In this document: positions 47,701 to 60,485 of the stretch, piece after piece
Layout of the letters: each line of letters begins with the position of its first letter
How positions within the stretch are numbered: the stretch's first letter is position 1
NCBI GenBank assembly: GCA_028015205.1
Contig: CM051516.1
Location: forward strand, 47,992,230-48,056,229
Origin: Mytilisepta virgata
Lineage: Eukaryota; Mollusca; Bivalvia; Mytilida; Mytilidae
DNA length: 64,000 nucleotides
Direction: 5' to 3'
The notes under the pieces: model-generated
Told to the model about the DNA's origin: nothing
Seen by the model: the letters and a program-made list of their open reading frames with translations, nothing else
The model's database searches: none
Program-made: the position numbers and the translations under genes

Positions 47701-50233
47701 TGAGGAAAATACCTACCCGAAAAACAGCCATTTCGAAAAAGCACACCCGAACTAATGATCACTCATACTGATGTTAATATACAAATATCTGAGGAATTGA
47801 TTAGTAACCCAAAGTTTGTGTAAATACACCTCGAATAAATATTAGTTTTTCAAAACGTACCCCGAATTAATAACCAGAAATCATGAAAACCCCACCCAAA
47901 TTTTCCGCACATCCTCGTATAGGTTTATATAGGGAGTTACTCCCCTGGGAAGTAACTATAATATTTATTTCAAGGTGAATCCGAGAACTTTGTGATCAGA
48001 GGTCCAATTGTTTTTTAATCAGGTTTCTATCATGTTTACATGAACAACTTCTGAATCACTTCTGTGTTTTAAACAGTTACTATAAAAAACATGAGCGGGT
48101 ATATTTTTTTTTAAATTATCAAAGCGGACATTACAAAGTGGGTATTCTAATGACAATGCACGACCTAGCTCTTTAACGTAGATCAAATAATGACATGTGA
48201 TCTCGTTTACCAATGGAAAAGTTGAATTTAGATTTTTCATTGAAAAAATTACGTATGCTTACGCGAATCATATCGGAGAGGTAATTTGTAAATGTTCCAT
48301 TTTCAAATCAAACAAAGGATAAAGAATACGTAGAGGATAGATGTTGTTCATTCGATGGTGTGCTCATGGAATTTTCTCTACATTTTGACAAATTAAGGCC
48401 TTGTCTTGGAGGAAAGTTATTGAAAAATTTCCCAAAGGTACATTTGAGCGTCTTTTTCCCTAGCCTTAGACATCTACAGAGAGATCGTGGAACGATCGTC
48501 TCCCGTTCATATCTAAGGATAAGAATCATTTATCGAGGCCAGCCTTGAGCAGAAATACAGGTGGTAAACTGTGAATGTTAATAAAACCAAAACAAGCTGT
48601 CCAGAAGACTTGGATTGTTGTATTGTTTAATAAATTAAGAAAAATAATAAACTGTCTTACCGTTTATAACATAATTAAGTAAAACCACTAGTACATAAAT
48701 TGAGATAGAAATACCTACAAAAGTACAATTTCAGTTAATACATTTATAACAAATCTGCAAACTATCTTATATGTGTTATAGAAAAAAAAACCATTTTTAA
48801 AATAAAACTAGCTTTTATGTTGTTCTTACTGTTGAGTAAACAACCAATTTTGATACGACTACAGACAAATTGCATAGGTTCTTTTTAGTTCGATACAAAA
48901 TCATTGAGAGACGAATCAATAATAAAGAATTTTATAAAGAAAAATAATATTCCAAAAGAATAAAAAAAAATCTCTATGACGAAGGCCTTACCAAGACTTT
49001 AAATGAAGAATATCAATTTACAGGCATTGTCCCTTTGCTTGGAAGTTTTAAGTGTATTTACTGCAGTCATATTAAACAAGTTAGAACAATCTCGAAGTCT
49101 ATTTGATCAATTTTCAAATTTTCCTATAATCGGTAAGGTAGGTAAACATTCTTTGGTACAAGTTATAATGCAGACGTTCAAGAAATCTTAGGATGTTCTA
49201 AAATCTATTGTAATGTTAAGATGTGTTCTAAAATTTATCATAATGCTAGGATGTTTTCTATAATCTATTGTAATGTTAGGATGTGTTATAAAATGTATTG
49301 TATTGTTAGGATGTGTTATAAAATGTATTGTAATGTTAAGATCGGTGCCCTATACTTACTCATGATATTTCAAAATATCAAATTATTTTCATAGTTTTTT
49401 AATTTAGTGAAAAAGGGAGTCAAATATCCTTTTCATAAAAATAACAATACGAAAAGCTATTCAAAGTATTCAGTTAACAGTACATATGTATGTGGTAAAA
49501 ACAAAAAAATCAAATGTTTGTCTTTAGTCTGAGGCAAATAGGCTGTCCCAAGTTTATATACCGCTAAACTAAGATTTTGATTTACTTTTTTGTAATACAA
49601 TAATGACTATTTTATAATCAGTTATGAACAGCTATGACATAGACATTTAATAGGTCTTACACAGGTATTTTTATCCTGGCCACTTTTGTTCAACTAATAG
49701 ACTCCGCTCACCAGGGGTTGACCACAACGGACTTTCTGGATGACCTTGTCGTCACACTCTGCTGAGCACTGTTTATTGTTTTAACAAATGTGTTCAAAAT
49801 ATGTTTAGCGCCTATTCAAAAAATATCTAATTTGACATAGCTGAAATACCCCGACAATAATGAACATAGACCCCAGAAACCTCTTTTCCGAAATTTCCAT
49901 GGATAAAGTATAATTATTTTCGATTACTAAAACACTTAAAATTACAAATTATTGTATTATTATATAATCGCGAACTACGGCAACAAAATATGCTCTTCTC
50001 TAATTGATTCAACAGGTTTAAATTACCTAACTAATTATATATAATTCGTCATGAACCTCGAATTGACACTCTCACTTGTCAATAGTTATGGCGTTCCATA
50101 ATTGTAACCATCTCGCATGTACATAAGTACGAAATCTTTAGTGAATCTTATTTTTTGGCTGAAAATATATGTTTTTTTCCTGATATACCATAAAATTAAT
50201 TGCATGATATTAAAATCATACCTTACCATACAT
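43570..50233 (-). CDS. gene B: secreted EGF-IgGFc-binding protein that lost its LU domains (5 coding exons)
   Basis: Exons in transcript order: 50233-50227, 48714-48661, 46473-46396, 45272-45159, 44780-43570. They total 1464 nt (487 aa plus stop), all junctions are in frame and use GT/AG. Order: signal peptide ('MYGISISIYVLVVLLNYVIN'), stub 'LTCFGCPEITPILPNTTAAT' ending 'RYTIP', EGF domain, IgGFc-binding domain ending 'GYAAGMAL'. It is a head-to-tail paralogue of gene A, with matching exon lengths for the signal core (54 nt) and EGF (114 nt). In place of the six LU exons it has one 78-nt chimeric exon. Two unpaired LU cysteines remain in the stub and could form a disulfide or mediate dimerisation (inference). 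Confidence 0.8.
45159..45272 (-). CDS. gene B exon 4: EGF-like domain
   Basis: 114 nt, phase 1-1, between 'ttctttttcag' and TCTG|GTAACTTG. It encodes 'DICTLQRPCHNNGKCQVANG' then 'SYVCLCPDRYFGEMCQFS', with six canonical EGF cysteines. Close paralogue of the gene A exon at 31918-32031. Confidence 0.87.
45446..45533. repeat. long hairpin, about 88 nt
   Basis: 'gatatccaaaatagtcaacc' and 'ggttgaccattttggatatc' pair almost perfectly; the outer arms 'tacgacccctgagtaggtag' and 'cccgactcatagggccgta' extend the stem. It lies in gene B intron 3, about 170 bp from the EGF exon. Confidence 0.75.
45571..45957 (+). repeat. dispersed element with large 5' palindrome (copy 2)
   Basis: Homologous and same orientation as 14593-14980. 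Here the palindrome (45571-45718) is stronger: 'aggggtatttgcgaaaaata' with 'ccagtc' against 'gactggtatttttcgcaaat' with 'atccct'. Confidence 0.75.
46396..46473 (-). CDS. gene B exon 3: chimeric stub exon
   Basis: 78 nt, phase 1-1, between 'aattattag' and CCCG|GTATGTGG. It encodes 'GLTCFGCPEITPILPNTTAA' then 'TRYTIP'. The first half matches gene A exon 3 (LTCFDCPEI); the second half matches the linker end of gene A exon 8 (RYTQP, same donor context). The join lies at or near 'tccag', present in both parents. Confidence 0.75.
48661..48714 (-). CDS. gene B exon 2: signal-peptide core
   Basis: 54 nt, phase 1-1, between 'gtacttttgtag' and AACG|GTAAGACA. Encodes 'GISISIYVLVVLLNYVIN'. Confidence 0.78.
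49192..49339. repeat. minisatellite, about 30 bp x 5
   Basis: Five units of the type 'gatgtgttataaaatgtatt' plus 'gtaatgttag', in gene B intron 1. Confidence 0.85.
50227..50233 (-). CDS. gene B exon 1: start codon exon
   Basis: 'ATGTATG' followed by donor GTAAGGTATG, matching the gene A first exon ('GATGTATG|GTAAGGTA'). An in-frame TAA lies upstream with no ATG between, so this is the start. Confidence 0.7.
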
Positions 50234-52590
50234 CGCCTTGAGCTTTTGATCTTCTTTGACCTTATCTTAAAATTAAGACATGTAAGAGTGAAGAAAGGTC
50301 ACATACTACATGTATTAGTAGCCGAAAACCGATAGAGAATTTAGCAATAATAAAGTACTTGAATATTTTCGCTGCAGTAAATTTTGAGTTTGCCCAGAGT
50401 GTAAAATGTATAGATGATGTATGGTGTAATTAAAATTTCTGCTTTGTCATTATAAATTAAAAGTATTAAAGAAGTGCGCACGCACCAAAATAAAGTGTGG
50501 GTTTCTTACTAAAATCCACAACAATGAGTCAACAATAGTGTACATAGAACATATCGGATACATAAGGAATATGAAAAAATTCTTTTTCGAGTATAGAAAC
50601 GTTGTCATACTTTGGTCAAGATATGTAAAAAATCAACATGGACTTCTGAAGACATGAAATGGGGTAAGCGAACAAGGAAGTTTTTTGTTGATTTATTTAT
50701 CAAATCCAGGGTATCAGTTATGTTTTATAAATTCTAAAATGTCGTAAAATGACAATAACTTTACATAATTAACTTGTTATCAAGTTAGTTTTCAAAATTA
50801 TGATTACATTCTGGAATATCTGTCCCCTGTAACTGTATATGTGTGAAGTTTCCAGAAAGACATTTGTAATGGATGGTTCTTCTCGTCCTGTTTTCAAAAT
50901 CAACGCGGAGAACAAATATAAACTTTATTAACCCTTATAAACTCAATCGTATGTTAAGATTATATCTCAGTGAGGGATATGCACACTAAAACACAAAAAT
51001 TCTACTAAATTGGCAAAATCTCTCATTTAACTGTATACTGACCTCATTTGTTCTGACCTAAAAACTTTTTTATCATTTATTCACTAACTCCAACAAACAT
51101 ATACCTTACCTGGATTATAAATATCTTGTTTAGTTAAACAAAACGTATGTTGGGATTTTAGCGATCCCAATGTACCAACTGTTCTTTGGCTTCCATAGTT
51201 TAAAAAAATGGTTACGCTTTATCCGAAATAAATCGCTTATCTTAGATATTTTAATATGTATATGATATAACTTATAGCTTTTATTGACATTGAATTCGAT
51301 TTCATTATATTCTTTAAAGTAGTTGCATTCGTTACGTTTTGAGTGTGGGTTATCAAAACTTTTCATGTTTGTATTGTTGACAATTATGTACCTTGCTTGT
51401 TGATATTACTTGCATTTTAGAAAATAATAATATAAATTGAACTCTGGATGTAATGAGATCAGATTTATCAATATTAGCGGAATATTTGCTCCCAATTAAG
51501 ATTATTACAAAATCAAAAGAAAAACATCCAATGTACAATAAGCTTGCTAAATACGTATTTCATTAGTAATTTTGTTGGAGTATTTTCTCAGTTAAATATA
51601 AGCCTCAATTGGATTGTGAAATAGAAAAAGAAAATATGCTATATAATAATGTATATTTAACACTAAAACATACGTCATTTGCTCAAGAATACAATAGGAA
51701 AACTGAAATAACTGCGTTTTAATAGAGCTTAATGTAGGTCATTTGGCAATCGTGTATTGTTTTAGACAGATGTTTGAATACATTATTCAATAAGCGTCGT
51801 ATATCGGCAGTGTCTTCACTTTTTACCATTTTCGATGAGATAAAAATTTTAAAATTGTTGAATTTAAAACCATTTTGAAATTTTATATATATTTTGAGGT
51901 ATAAAGTCTCTGTTAATTGTTTTGTTAGGTATATACATAATAGTTCATATAACTTTCCCACGGACAGCTTTTACCTGTTACTATTAGTTCACATTAGAAT
52001 ATCAACCTACTTTCTCATAAAATGTTAATTTTCCAATTTAACAAAGAATGAAATTGAACATGCCTTAATCTTGTTGTAAAATAAAAGCATTTAGGCCTTA
52101 CAGCGAGTTTCAAGTTGAAGAACAACAATACAACTACATTTTCATTTTCTTCGTTTTTTAATATGTTCCAATATTGAACAAGTAAATTACTTGTGTACAT
52201 TAACCCCTCATTCCTTTTACCTCATTACTGAATTTTCACTTATCCGAATTTACTGTGTGGGGTCAAGGACATGCTTAATTTATTTATCTTGGCGTTTTTT
52301 TGTTAGCATCTCTGGTACTAAGGTTTTCTTGTCTTCTTATACACTTTATTTCTCCTTTGATCACTATATGTTTTCACTTTGACTCTGAATTTTGGTTTTC
52401 CGGAAGTTCCTTTTAACTTATTAGCTAATTACAATATTTGTAATAAATTGTACCCTGAAAATTAATATTTTTCATTTCCTGAGGTACACTAATTTGGAAA
52501 AAATCGTATTAGAAATTTGCAAAGTACGCAAATTTCTCGTTTACTGTGTGCATTTCACTTAGACTAATGTACATGTAATTAATTTCTTGT
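50234..52590. other. no gene recognised
   Basis: Gene B 5' flank and AT-rich spacer. ORFs of 60-80 codons have no motif. Confidence 0.5.
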
Positions 52591-52739
52591 TATAATTCTG
52601 ATTATTAGAGAGACATTCTTCCAAAACCGATAATAATAGAAAAAAAACTACTGTTTTTTTTTATTTTACATAGTTTATAACATGTGTTTAAATGAAACGA
52701 ATGAAATTGACAATGGAATGTTGTTCATTAGCATGTAAT

Positions 52740-52925
52740 CATCCATAACTCACAACATAAGTGTGGCTTTTATCAGCGTATTGCATTTTGCAATTTTTTC
52801 TCCACATGTCTGGCATGTCAGAAAATTGCAGCAAGGCAAGAATAACAAATTACGCATGTCGTTTTCACAAATTATACTTATGAATTTCCTCTTATCGTCA
52901 TTTTTTTTTATCGTTTTGACTTTCA
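52740..52925 (-). pseudogene. decayed copy of the RING terminal exon
   Basis: Aligned with 62144-62346. The translation reads 'KFISIICENDMRNLLFLPCC' then 'NFLTCQTCGEKIAKCNTL'. Relative to the intact copy, the first zinc Cys is Ser, the RING His is Asn (CRH to CCN), a 9-nt in-frame deletion removes the 'KIC' that holds the last Cys, and a 2-nt insertion near 52757 alters the C-terminus. RING folding should be lost. Confidence 0.75.
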
Positions 52926-53344
52926 AAAATAAAATTCATAAAATTTTGAAACACGAATAAAAAAATCGTCAATGTCAGCAGTGTGAATATTTTTTGGATC
53001 TTACAATTGCACTGAGAATTGTGTTAATCGTGACCTTAGGATATCACAATCATTGGAAACATCTGAAACTGAAAGTGTTAGTACTACAATGTATGATATA
53101 CAGTTGAAATGCATTAACTCATTACTTAAAATAACAATGATCATAGTTGAAAATTACACAGAATATTTGATTTAATCCTGATTATCCCACATTTAGTTAC
53201 CCAAATTAACAAATTGTTACATAAACAAAAAATTCAGAAGAATCAGTGACCATGCAATACTATATATTATTGTCTAACAGTAGAATATAAGCCTAAATAT
53301 GATAAAACCTGTCAATAAAATACAAAATGTCAAAGTACGCAAAT

Positions 53345-53620
53345 ACTGCACACCCGTCCAATATGCCGTATTGACTAGTCAATATGACATATTGGAATGG
53401 TTAAGCATTAAAGGATCATATTGTACTGGTAATGCATTAAAGGATCATATTGGACTGGTTTGGCATTAAAGGACCATATTGGACCAGTCAATATGACATA
53501 TTGGAATGGCTAGTCAATAGAGGTATAATTGCGCAAAGTTTTCCATATTGACTTAGTTATTATTCCTTGGCTAGCAACATTGGACTTCGGCTTCGCCTCA
53601 GTCCAATATGGCTTGCCTCA
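53345..53620. repeat. short direct and inverted repeats around 'ccaatatg'
   Basis: Three near-copies of 'cattaaaggatcatattg' followed by '(g/t)actggt' (about 53408-53487), two of 'gtcaatatgacatattggaa', and a palindrome 'ttggacttcggcttcgcctc' followed by 'agtccaa'. Probably a decayed fold-back element. Confidence 0.6.
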
Positions 53621-53999
53621 GATCAATAACTTTCGGAAATATCTTATGTCGTACAAATGCCGTACAAATGTATATTATTTAAATGAATTGTTATTGACGA
53701 AATTTTTTTACACGAAAGGAACCTGTGTAATATTAGATTATTCTCAAATTTCTAATATAGATATTTGTTACCAAAAAATATAGAAAGATATTCATTTGAT
53801 TTTTAAACAATCATAAGTGTCATAAAATCACCACGATCAGAAAAAAACAAACAAATTCGTTCAACATACCATTTGCATACTAAAGATAATGAATAACAAT
53901 GTTGCTTTAACTGCTAGTAGTCCTTTGTTAATATATATTGATCATTGTCATTTTCCTTAGTTTCTTCTGTTACCTTTTTTAACATCGGATTCGGACATC

Positions 54000-54575
54000 T
54001 TTTGAAATAACAATCCAAAGATACTAATATTAGATATTGTAAATTTATATTATGCTGTATACGACGCATTTCAAGGAGTTACCTCTCATCAGCAGCATTA
54101 AAACCGAAACATTTGGAAGACCAAAATCCAAACTTGTATTTAACAAGAAGTACTCAACCAAAAATACCGAAATAGGAATCCAAATTTCAGCTAAGGAGAT
54201 CTACCATGTGCAATACAAGGAATGAACCCTTAGTATTTCTATTATTTTTGAATTTTGCTAAATACTGGTAATTTCTGTAACAAATCAATGAATAATCATG
54301 TCAGACAAGTCTGACGACTGGGTTGGCGAATACCCTCGGGGACATAGGGTCCACCAGCAGAGGCATCATCCCAGGAGTTTCAAAATAACAATCTAAAGAT
54401 ACTAATATTAGATATTGTAAATTTATATTATGCTGTATACGACGCATTTCAAGGAGTTACCTCTCATCAGCAGCATTAAAACCGAAACATTTGGAAGACC
54501 AAAATCCAAACTTATATTAAACAAGAAGTACTCAACCAAAAATACCGAAATAGGAAGCCAAATTTCAGCTAAGGA
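54000..54575. repeat. about 190-bp direct duplication flanking another repeat
   Basis: 54003-54203 and 54382-54575 are nearly identical (shared 'gctgtatacgacgcatttca' ... 'atttcagctaaggaga'). Between them, at 54300-54376, lies a repeat piece ('gaataccctcggggacatag' ... 'ccaccagcag') related in inverse orientation to 63675-63760 ('ctgctggtggac' ... 'gtccccgatgg'). Confidence 0.75.
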
Positions 54576-54594
54576 GAACTGAACTGAGTTTTAC

Positions 54595-55100
54595 TGTGTG
54601 TATAGCTATGTGTTTGTTTATTCCACATTGGCTAGAGATATAGCAAAACATGTTTAACCCCGCCGCATGTTTGCGCCTATCCCAAGTCGGGAACCTCTAG
54701 CCTTTGTTAGTCTTGTGTTTTTTTTTAATTTTGGTTCATTTTTATATTTCGGATTTAGTGTGTCGTGCATTTTGCGGGAACCTCTAGCCTTTGTTAGTCT
54801 TGTGTTTTTTTTTAATTTTGGTTCATTTTTATATTTCGGATTTAGTGTGTCGTGCATTTTGCGGGAACCTCTAGCCTTTGTTAGTCTTGTGTTTTTTTCA
54901 AAATTTTGGTTCATTTTTATATTTCGGATTTAGTGTGTCGTGCATTTTGCTGAACTAGTATACATTATTGTTTGGGGCCATCTGAAGCCCGCCTCCGGGT
55001 GCGGGATTTTATCGCTGCGTTGAAGACCCATTGGTAGCCTTGTTCTGCTCTTTGGTCGGGTTGTTGTCTCTTTGACACATCCCCGTTTCTATTCTCTATT
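54595..55100 (+). repeat. dispersed repeat with internal 87-bp tandem x 3
   Basis: 87-bp units begin at 54689, 54776 and 54863 ('gggaacctctagcctttgtt'). Because 87 is a multiple of three, both strands stay open as 29-residue repeats, which is not evidence for a gene. Downstream blocks 'gcgggattttatcgctgcgt' and 'tctttggtcgggttgttgtc' also occur inverted at 61440-61520. The element's other copy (61440-61870) has a single unit. Confidence 0.75.
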
Positions 55101-56240
55101 TTATTAGATCATATGACTTTAAGTATATGATCTAAACGTTGTTGCCGTACATCCCAATAACAATTCCTGTTACTTTCATGGGGTTATCACAAATATGATT
55201 ACTTTAAGGACGAATATTCAGGTCAATATTCGTTCATTTTCTCTACTATTGAGATGACTTACTAAAAGAGAAAATATGTTGCTATATTTTTTATTCGATG
55301 CTTGTACATTTTCGGTTAATAATTTCAGATTTATTTATGTAATGATTAAAGTCTAAATCTGAAATACTAGCAGCAGGTGAAAAAAAAATGAATGATTGAT
55401 TTTACAGAGGAAATCAATACTCAACATAAAAAAAGAAAATAATAAAATGAAAACACATATATTATTGAGTCAAATTTCTAAATACATGCATCAATCCACA
55501 GCTTAAAATATTAATCTCCTCTCGATAATGATGTACATGTATGCTATCCCCACCTTCAATTAAGGGTTGGGAAGAATGTTTTCAGGATGCATCATAAAAA
55601 TTTTAATTCTAGTAATTGTTATTAATCTGTCATTATGATATTTGTTCATATTTAGCATATGTCTTGTATAAAGATTGGTATGAAGTTAACGGGACCGTTT
55701 CTTGTTTCCTGTTCCTCTTTTTTTGTGTGCGATTTTTCCGCCTTGACAATGAATTAAAATTATTGGTTGTTTATTTCTACACGTATTTAATTTACATCAG
55801 TTTTATGAAATGTACCTTCAGTCATGACAGTTTGTTAATATTATTAATGCTACAATTATACTATTCTTATAAATAAATTTCAATGATTCGAAAGATCAAG
55901 TAAAGGTTGAAAATATGTCCAACATAATCAATGTTAAAAAAAATTTATTGTTAAAAATTTATGAAAATTATAATCTGAAATTTAAAAAAAATGAGTTTGA
56001 AATCTGGATTAAACATGTAAATGTATAAATTATTTCCAGTGAGAAATGCTCTCATGTATGTATAACATTCAACATAATAATATTTAATGAACATTTTACC
56101 TGTATTTTTATAATTCGGATATAAATGACCTCCCTATTTTAAATATCTTGATGATAGTCGTATATCATACATTTGGTTCTAATTGATTAACATTTTAACA
56201 CAAAAAGAATTATATACATATGTAATTTTATATTTTTTGA
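55101..56240. other. no gene recognised
   Basis: AT-rich, with small palindromes at 55109-55136 and 55322-55370. A block at 55935-56040 resembles 63565-63650 and belongs to the segmental duplication. Confidence 0.5.
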
Positions 56241-56284
56241 AACAAACGATTTCGTTCATTAAAAATATATTCTGTTGACTTGTT

Positions 56285-56760
56285 TACAATGGTAAGACTG
56301 ATTTGAACAGACAAATTGCCCCAACATACTTAAAGCATAATTGTTTCATTTATAGGTTATATGATTCTTTATTGTGAAATAAGAACACATACTTATTCCA
56401 CACATTGTTTCCGTAAAAGGGATTTAAGTCTTGATACTGTCATGTAAGTTAATATGAGGTTATCGGTATGTTCTAAGTTTATGGGTTATCACCGTTCATG
56501 CATTTCTGTCATCGTATAATTCTTTGATAAATTAATTCTTATGGAGATAACATCTCAATAAATACATAATATTTTTTACTAAAAAGATATTTTTTGTCTT
56601 TATTTACAATGTAGGACTAATTAGAACAGACAAATTGCCCCAACATACCTAAAGCCTAATTTTTTCCTTTATACGTAATTGTTCAAAACATTGTCATCGG
56701 TATGTTCTAAGTTTATGGTAATGACCGTTCATGTTGTTGAGATAACATTGCAATAGACTG
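56285..56760. repeat. two-copy direct duplication, about 310 bp period
   Basis: 'acagacaaattgccccaaca' occurs at about 56308 and 56628. 'tcggtatgttctaagtttat' occurs at about 56463 and 56697. The two copies differ by small indels. Confidence 0.7.
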
Positions 56761-58560
56761 GGAATATTACTTATTGGAATTAGTCGCTTCCGTTATCAAT
56801 TGCAAAATGGTATATCCTCTGCTATAGTTTTGCGGTACAAAACAAAAAACTTCAAATAATTCTGGTTAGAATAAACATGAAGATTAAAATTCACCCATTG
56901 TGACGATATCTGAAATACAATATTACATTTAATCATGTATAATTTTATGAAATACTCTTTGGGTCATATTTCTAAAACAAACAAAGTTTTGTAAGTAAAA
57001 AAATTATTAGTGAAAAAACCGGTATTACTATTTTTAAGCCCTCTTTTATATTGCTTCTTTTTATCCGTCTTCTGTTTTGTTCATTTTTTTATACCAATGC
57101 GAGTATATTAACATTTATTGTATTTTGTTATTTTTGTGATTCCATGTATGTAGTAAGACAGTATAAGGAAAATATAATTTCTTACAACAAATCACGTACT
57201 AATATTTTTCATGTACTTCTTCTTTAATTTTCGTTATTTTTAAGTCAATTAAATCAAACTATGATACCACTGGTTATTTCCAGGTTTGTCTCACCATTTC
57301 TGCATGTTTAAATGTCAACAGAATATCGTTTTTTTTTCTGTAAAAACAACTTTTATAAATTGAGGTAGTTTGTCTATATACTATATAATAGTTATAATCG
57401 ATAGTCTATTGTGACTACCATATCCAATATATCTAGGAATTCATTAGCTATTTGGAGGTCATATATTTACCTCAAGATCAAGATTACCAATGCATCTAAA
57501 ACCCAATAAGTGGTTCATAATTTTAGTTTTTAGTTCGCTTAAGTTGCGGGAGATAAAGCTCTTCTGAATCAAAATTAAATACTTAATTTACTGCTTAATT
57601 TTAAATTTTTATAAGTGTACCTCTCTTATACACACATATCTACACTTTAGATTCCTAACGTGTAAGGTCACCGAGTTGTACAGAGGATAAATAATGTTCC
57701 TTCCTGCTAAAAATAAGCATCATGTTTCACTAAGTAAATATTTCTAATTTATTTTATTTTATTAAGTGTTAAAAGTCATTTTCATCACTTGGCTATATAC
57801 CCGCTTGTATAAAAATAACCTGTGTATAGTTGTGATTGTTAGATTATCAATAAATCGGTAGTTTGAAGCATTTAATCTACCATTCATGTTTTCCTTAGTA
57901 CATTTTTTCTTCCGGTTTCGGATGATCTGTAGTTATAAACGAATTAGAAATAGGTTACACAATTTGACATGGGATCAAATACAGCAAAGGAACATTTTTT
58001 ATGTCAATATCTGTATTGTTGCGTCAAAATAAAGCAAAAATATTTATTAGAACAAAAATAAGATGACAAGGTTTTGCTCTAGTTGGACATTTTCTATTCG
58101 CCATATTTTAATTTTCAACTAAATACTTTAAGGTATGACTTAACCCAAAATACGTTACTAGTTTTACAGGAAAAACAATTGGTTGGTATTTTTTTAAACC
58201 AAATATGTGTGTTCATATGACATTTCAGCTGAAGTAAGTATCCAATGAAACATATAAACTTTGCATCCTTTTCAAAGCAGCTCTTAGTATGGATTAAATC
58301 ATGAAACATTCAATACGCTCGCCTAGGTAGCAAGGGGACAATAATTTAGTTTCAGAATGTGTCGTATTTTAAACATATAAAAGATAAATATTAAAAATAT
58401 AAATGATATATCATAACTTAAGTGATTAACATAACGACAAAATCATTTTCTCATTTTCAAAAGTAGATGAAATATAAATTATATATAAATATACTAAATA
58501 AATAAATGATTTGGAAAATACGTTAAAGGTATAAAAAAGTCATGAGATTTCCGAATGAAA
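56761..58560. other. no gene recognised
   Basis: AT-rich spacer; no supported feature. Confidence 0.5.
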
Positions 58561-58564
58561 TTAG

Positions 58565-58730
58565 GTTCTATCCGGGCACTGTGGTTCAAAACCTTGGTTC
58601 CATCCGGGTCTTTTGGTTCTGAACCTTGGTTCTATCCGGGTTCTTTGGTTCGAAACCATGGTAACTGGTTCAACATCCGGGTTGTTTGGTTATAAGAACC
58701 CAACTTTTTGGTTCTATCGCGGTTCTTTTC
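58565..58730. repeat. 32-bp minisatellite
   Basis: Units at 58565, 58597 and 58629 of the type 'gttctatccgggttctttgg' plus 'ttcgaaaccttg', then two degenerate units. 'aacc' and 'ggtt' motifs make it locally self-complementary. Confidence 0.85.
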
Positions 58731-60227
58731 TAATATTCCCGTTTAACTTTGAGAAGATATCCGCAAGTATCCGAATAAAGAGACAGAGTAGGTCAAAGAC
58801 GCTTATCTTGTTTTATATCATTTATACATTTCAGCATCGCCGGAAATGAAGCTGTAAGGTAAATACCTTCTCATTTTAATTATTTAACATGGGAAACTGG
58901 ACAAAAATTTAACATCGTATGTATTTATATCAACCCAAATATACAGTATGTTTAACATCCGTTTTTAGAATCATGGTCGTTTCGTCTTCATTTATTTTTC
59001 ACTACTCATCCCTCATTTCATTCATAATAAATTTTAAAACTTGGAAAAAAAACGACATTCAAAAGGTCAACCATTCTAATTATGTGATTTAAAGAATCGG
59101 CATTTCAAAGATGTGGGTCAACACGGTGTGGATCAATAACGTTCGCGTCAATGAATTGAGACAAAACTGTGTGTATGTACATTTATATTTCTATTTATAG
59201 ATCGTATGCATAGGAAACTGCAATGAAAAGTGTGAAAAAGGGATTATTTTTAATCACAAAATATTTTTTTAATATGAATGCAGTTCAAGCAGTATTCATG
59301 ATCAAAAATACTTTTTTTCAAGTACTTTTTTGTTGACCTGACTAACATGACTAAATGATGAACTATATATATAGCTATCAGATAGCGAAACGACTCGAGG
59401 CCCGGGACTGTGGAAGACTTAACAAATTTAAAGTTTTGTTTTGAATTGTATTTATTGTTATTTTCGTCTATTTTAGAAATCCAGGGAAACAATATTCTAT
59501 TTTAACCGAATCTTAACAAATTTAATTTCGCGCGCATGAGGGAATTATTATAGTGTTGTCCGGTCACGAGTTGAATATTTTCGATATTAAAATTCTTGAA
59601 TTAGTTATCCTATAAATAATTCACGTCGTATATTTATATAAACGGTCAAACTTGTAAATAAATAAATAAATAAATAAATTAAATAAATACAATGACAAAT
59701 TTACTTTTACCCGGCAATTGATTTCCCAACAGTTGATGTGTTGCATATTTAATTTTAAATATCGTTGCCAATTATTGGATATCATGTTAATATACACATT
59801 GACCTATTATTCATAATTGATTAAATACTCAACAGAAAGGAAATATACATATATCGTGCCATCCTTCTACAATATCTAATACAAAAGTAAAAAAAATTTT
59901 TACAACAAAAAAAATATTAAAGTAGTAGCTATAAACAGTGTGATTTCAAAGTATCTTTTTTGAAATACAAAGACATCAGTTAAGGTTTAGTAATAACTCT
60001 GGGGTTACAGAATTGTTCCCAATACACTAATTTCAAAGAGCATTGTTAATGTTGATGTTTAAACAGTTAATCATAATTTGTGTTTTCATGATCTGAAAGG
60101 ATGTTCTAAGTTAAAATCACTGTTTTAACAAAGCAGTTTCATTTTTGCACCTATTTGGGTAGCAATTTTCTGTAATCACCTCCTTCTACAGCTTTTAAAA
60201 CTTTGCATAATATTTGTGATTGTTTTT
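58731..60227. other. no gene recognised
   Basis: AT-rich spacer with a TAAA microsatellite at 59655-59690. Confidence 0.5.
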
Positions 60228-60485
60228 TTAGTTAGAGTTTTACGCCGTTTTCAGTGCACTTGACTATTTTGCGGCCGCCAGTTTTTATTGGTGGAGGAAG
60301 CCGGAGTACCTGGAGAGAACCACCGACCTTTGGTAGGAAAATTTGCAATCCTTGTCTATTAAGATCGGAGTCGAACACAATCCGCCACAGATGAGATTCG
60401 AACTCACAACCTCAGTGTTTACAGGCTAGTGATCATTAGTAGTCATGACGAACTACCTAGACCACTGAACCATCGAGGCCTCCGT
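60228..60485 (-). mobile_element. tRNA-derived SINE, family 2 (copy 2)
   Basis: The minus-strand head has 'gcctcgatggttcagtggtc' (A box) and 'gtgagttcgaatctc' (B box). Body and tail match the copy at 15565-15850. Confidence 0.78.

Noticed and set aside
52763..52960. Plus-strand ORFs here and at 62166-62447 that resemble each other
   Set aside because: Their similarity comes from the antisense RING exons; the minus-strand frames carry the zinc-ligand pattern.
54654..54933. 86-88-codon ORFs on both strands with 29-residue repeats
   Set aside because: They result from an 87-bp tandem repeat in a dispersed element; period divisible by three keeps any frame open.
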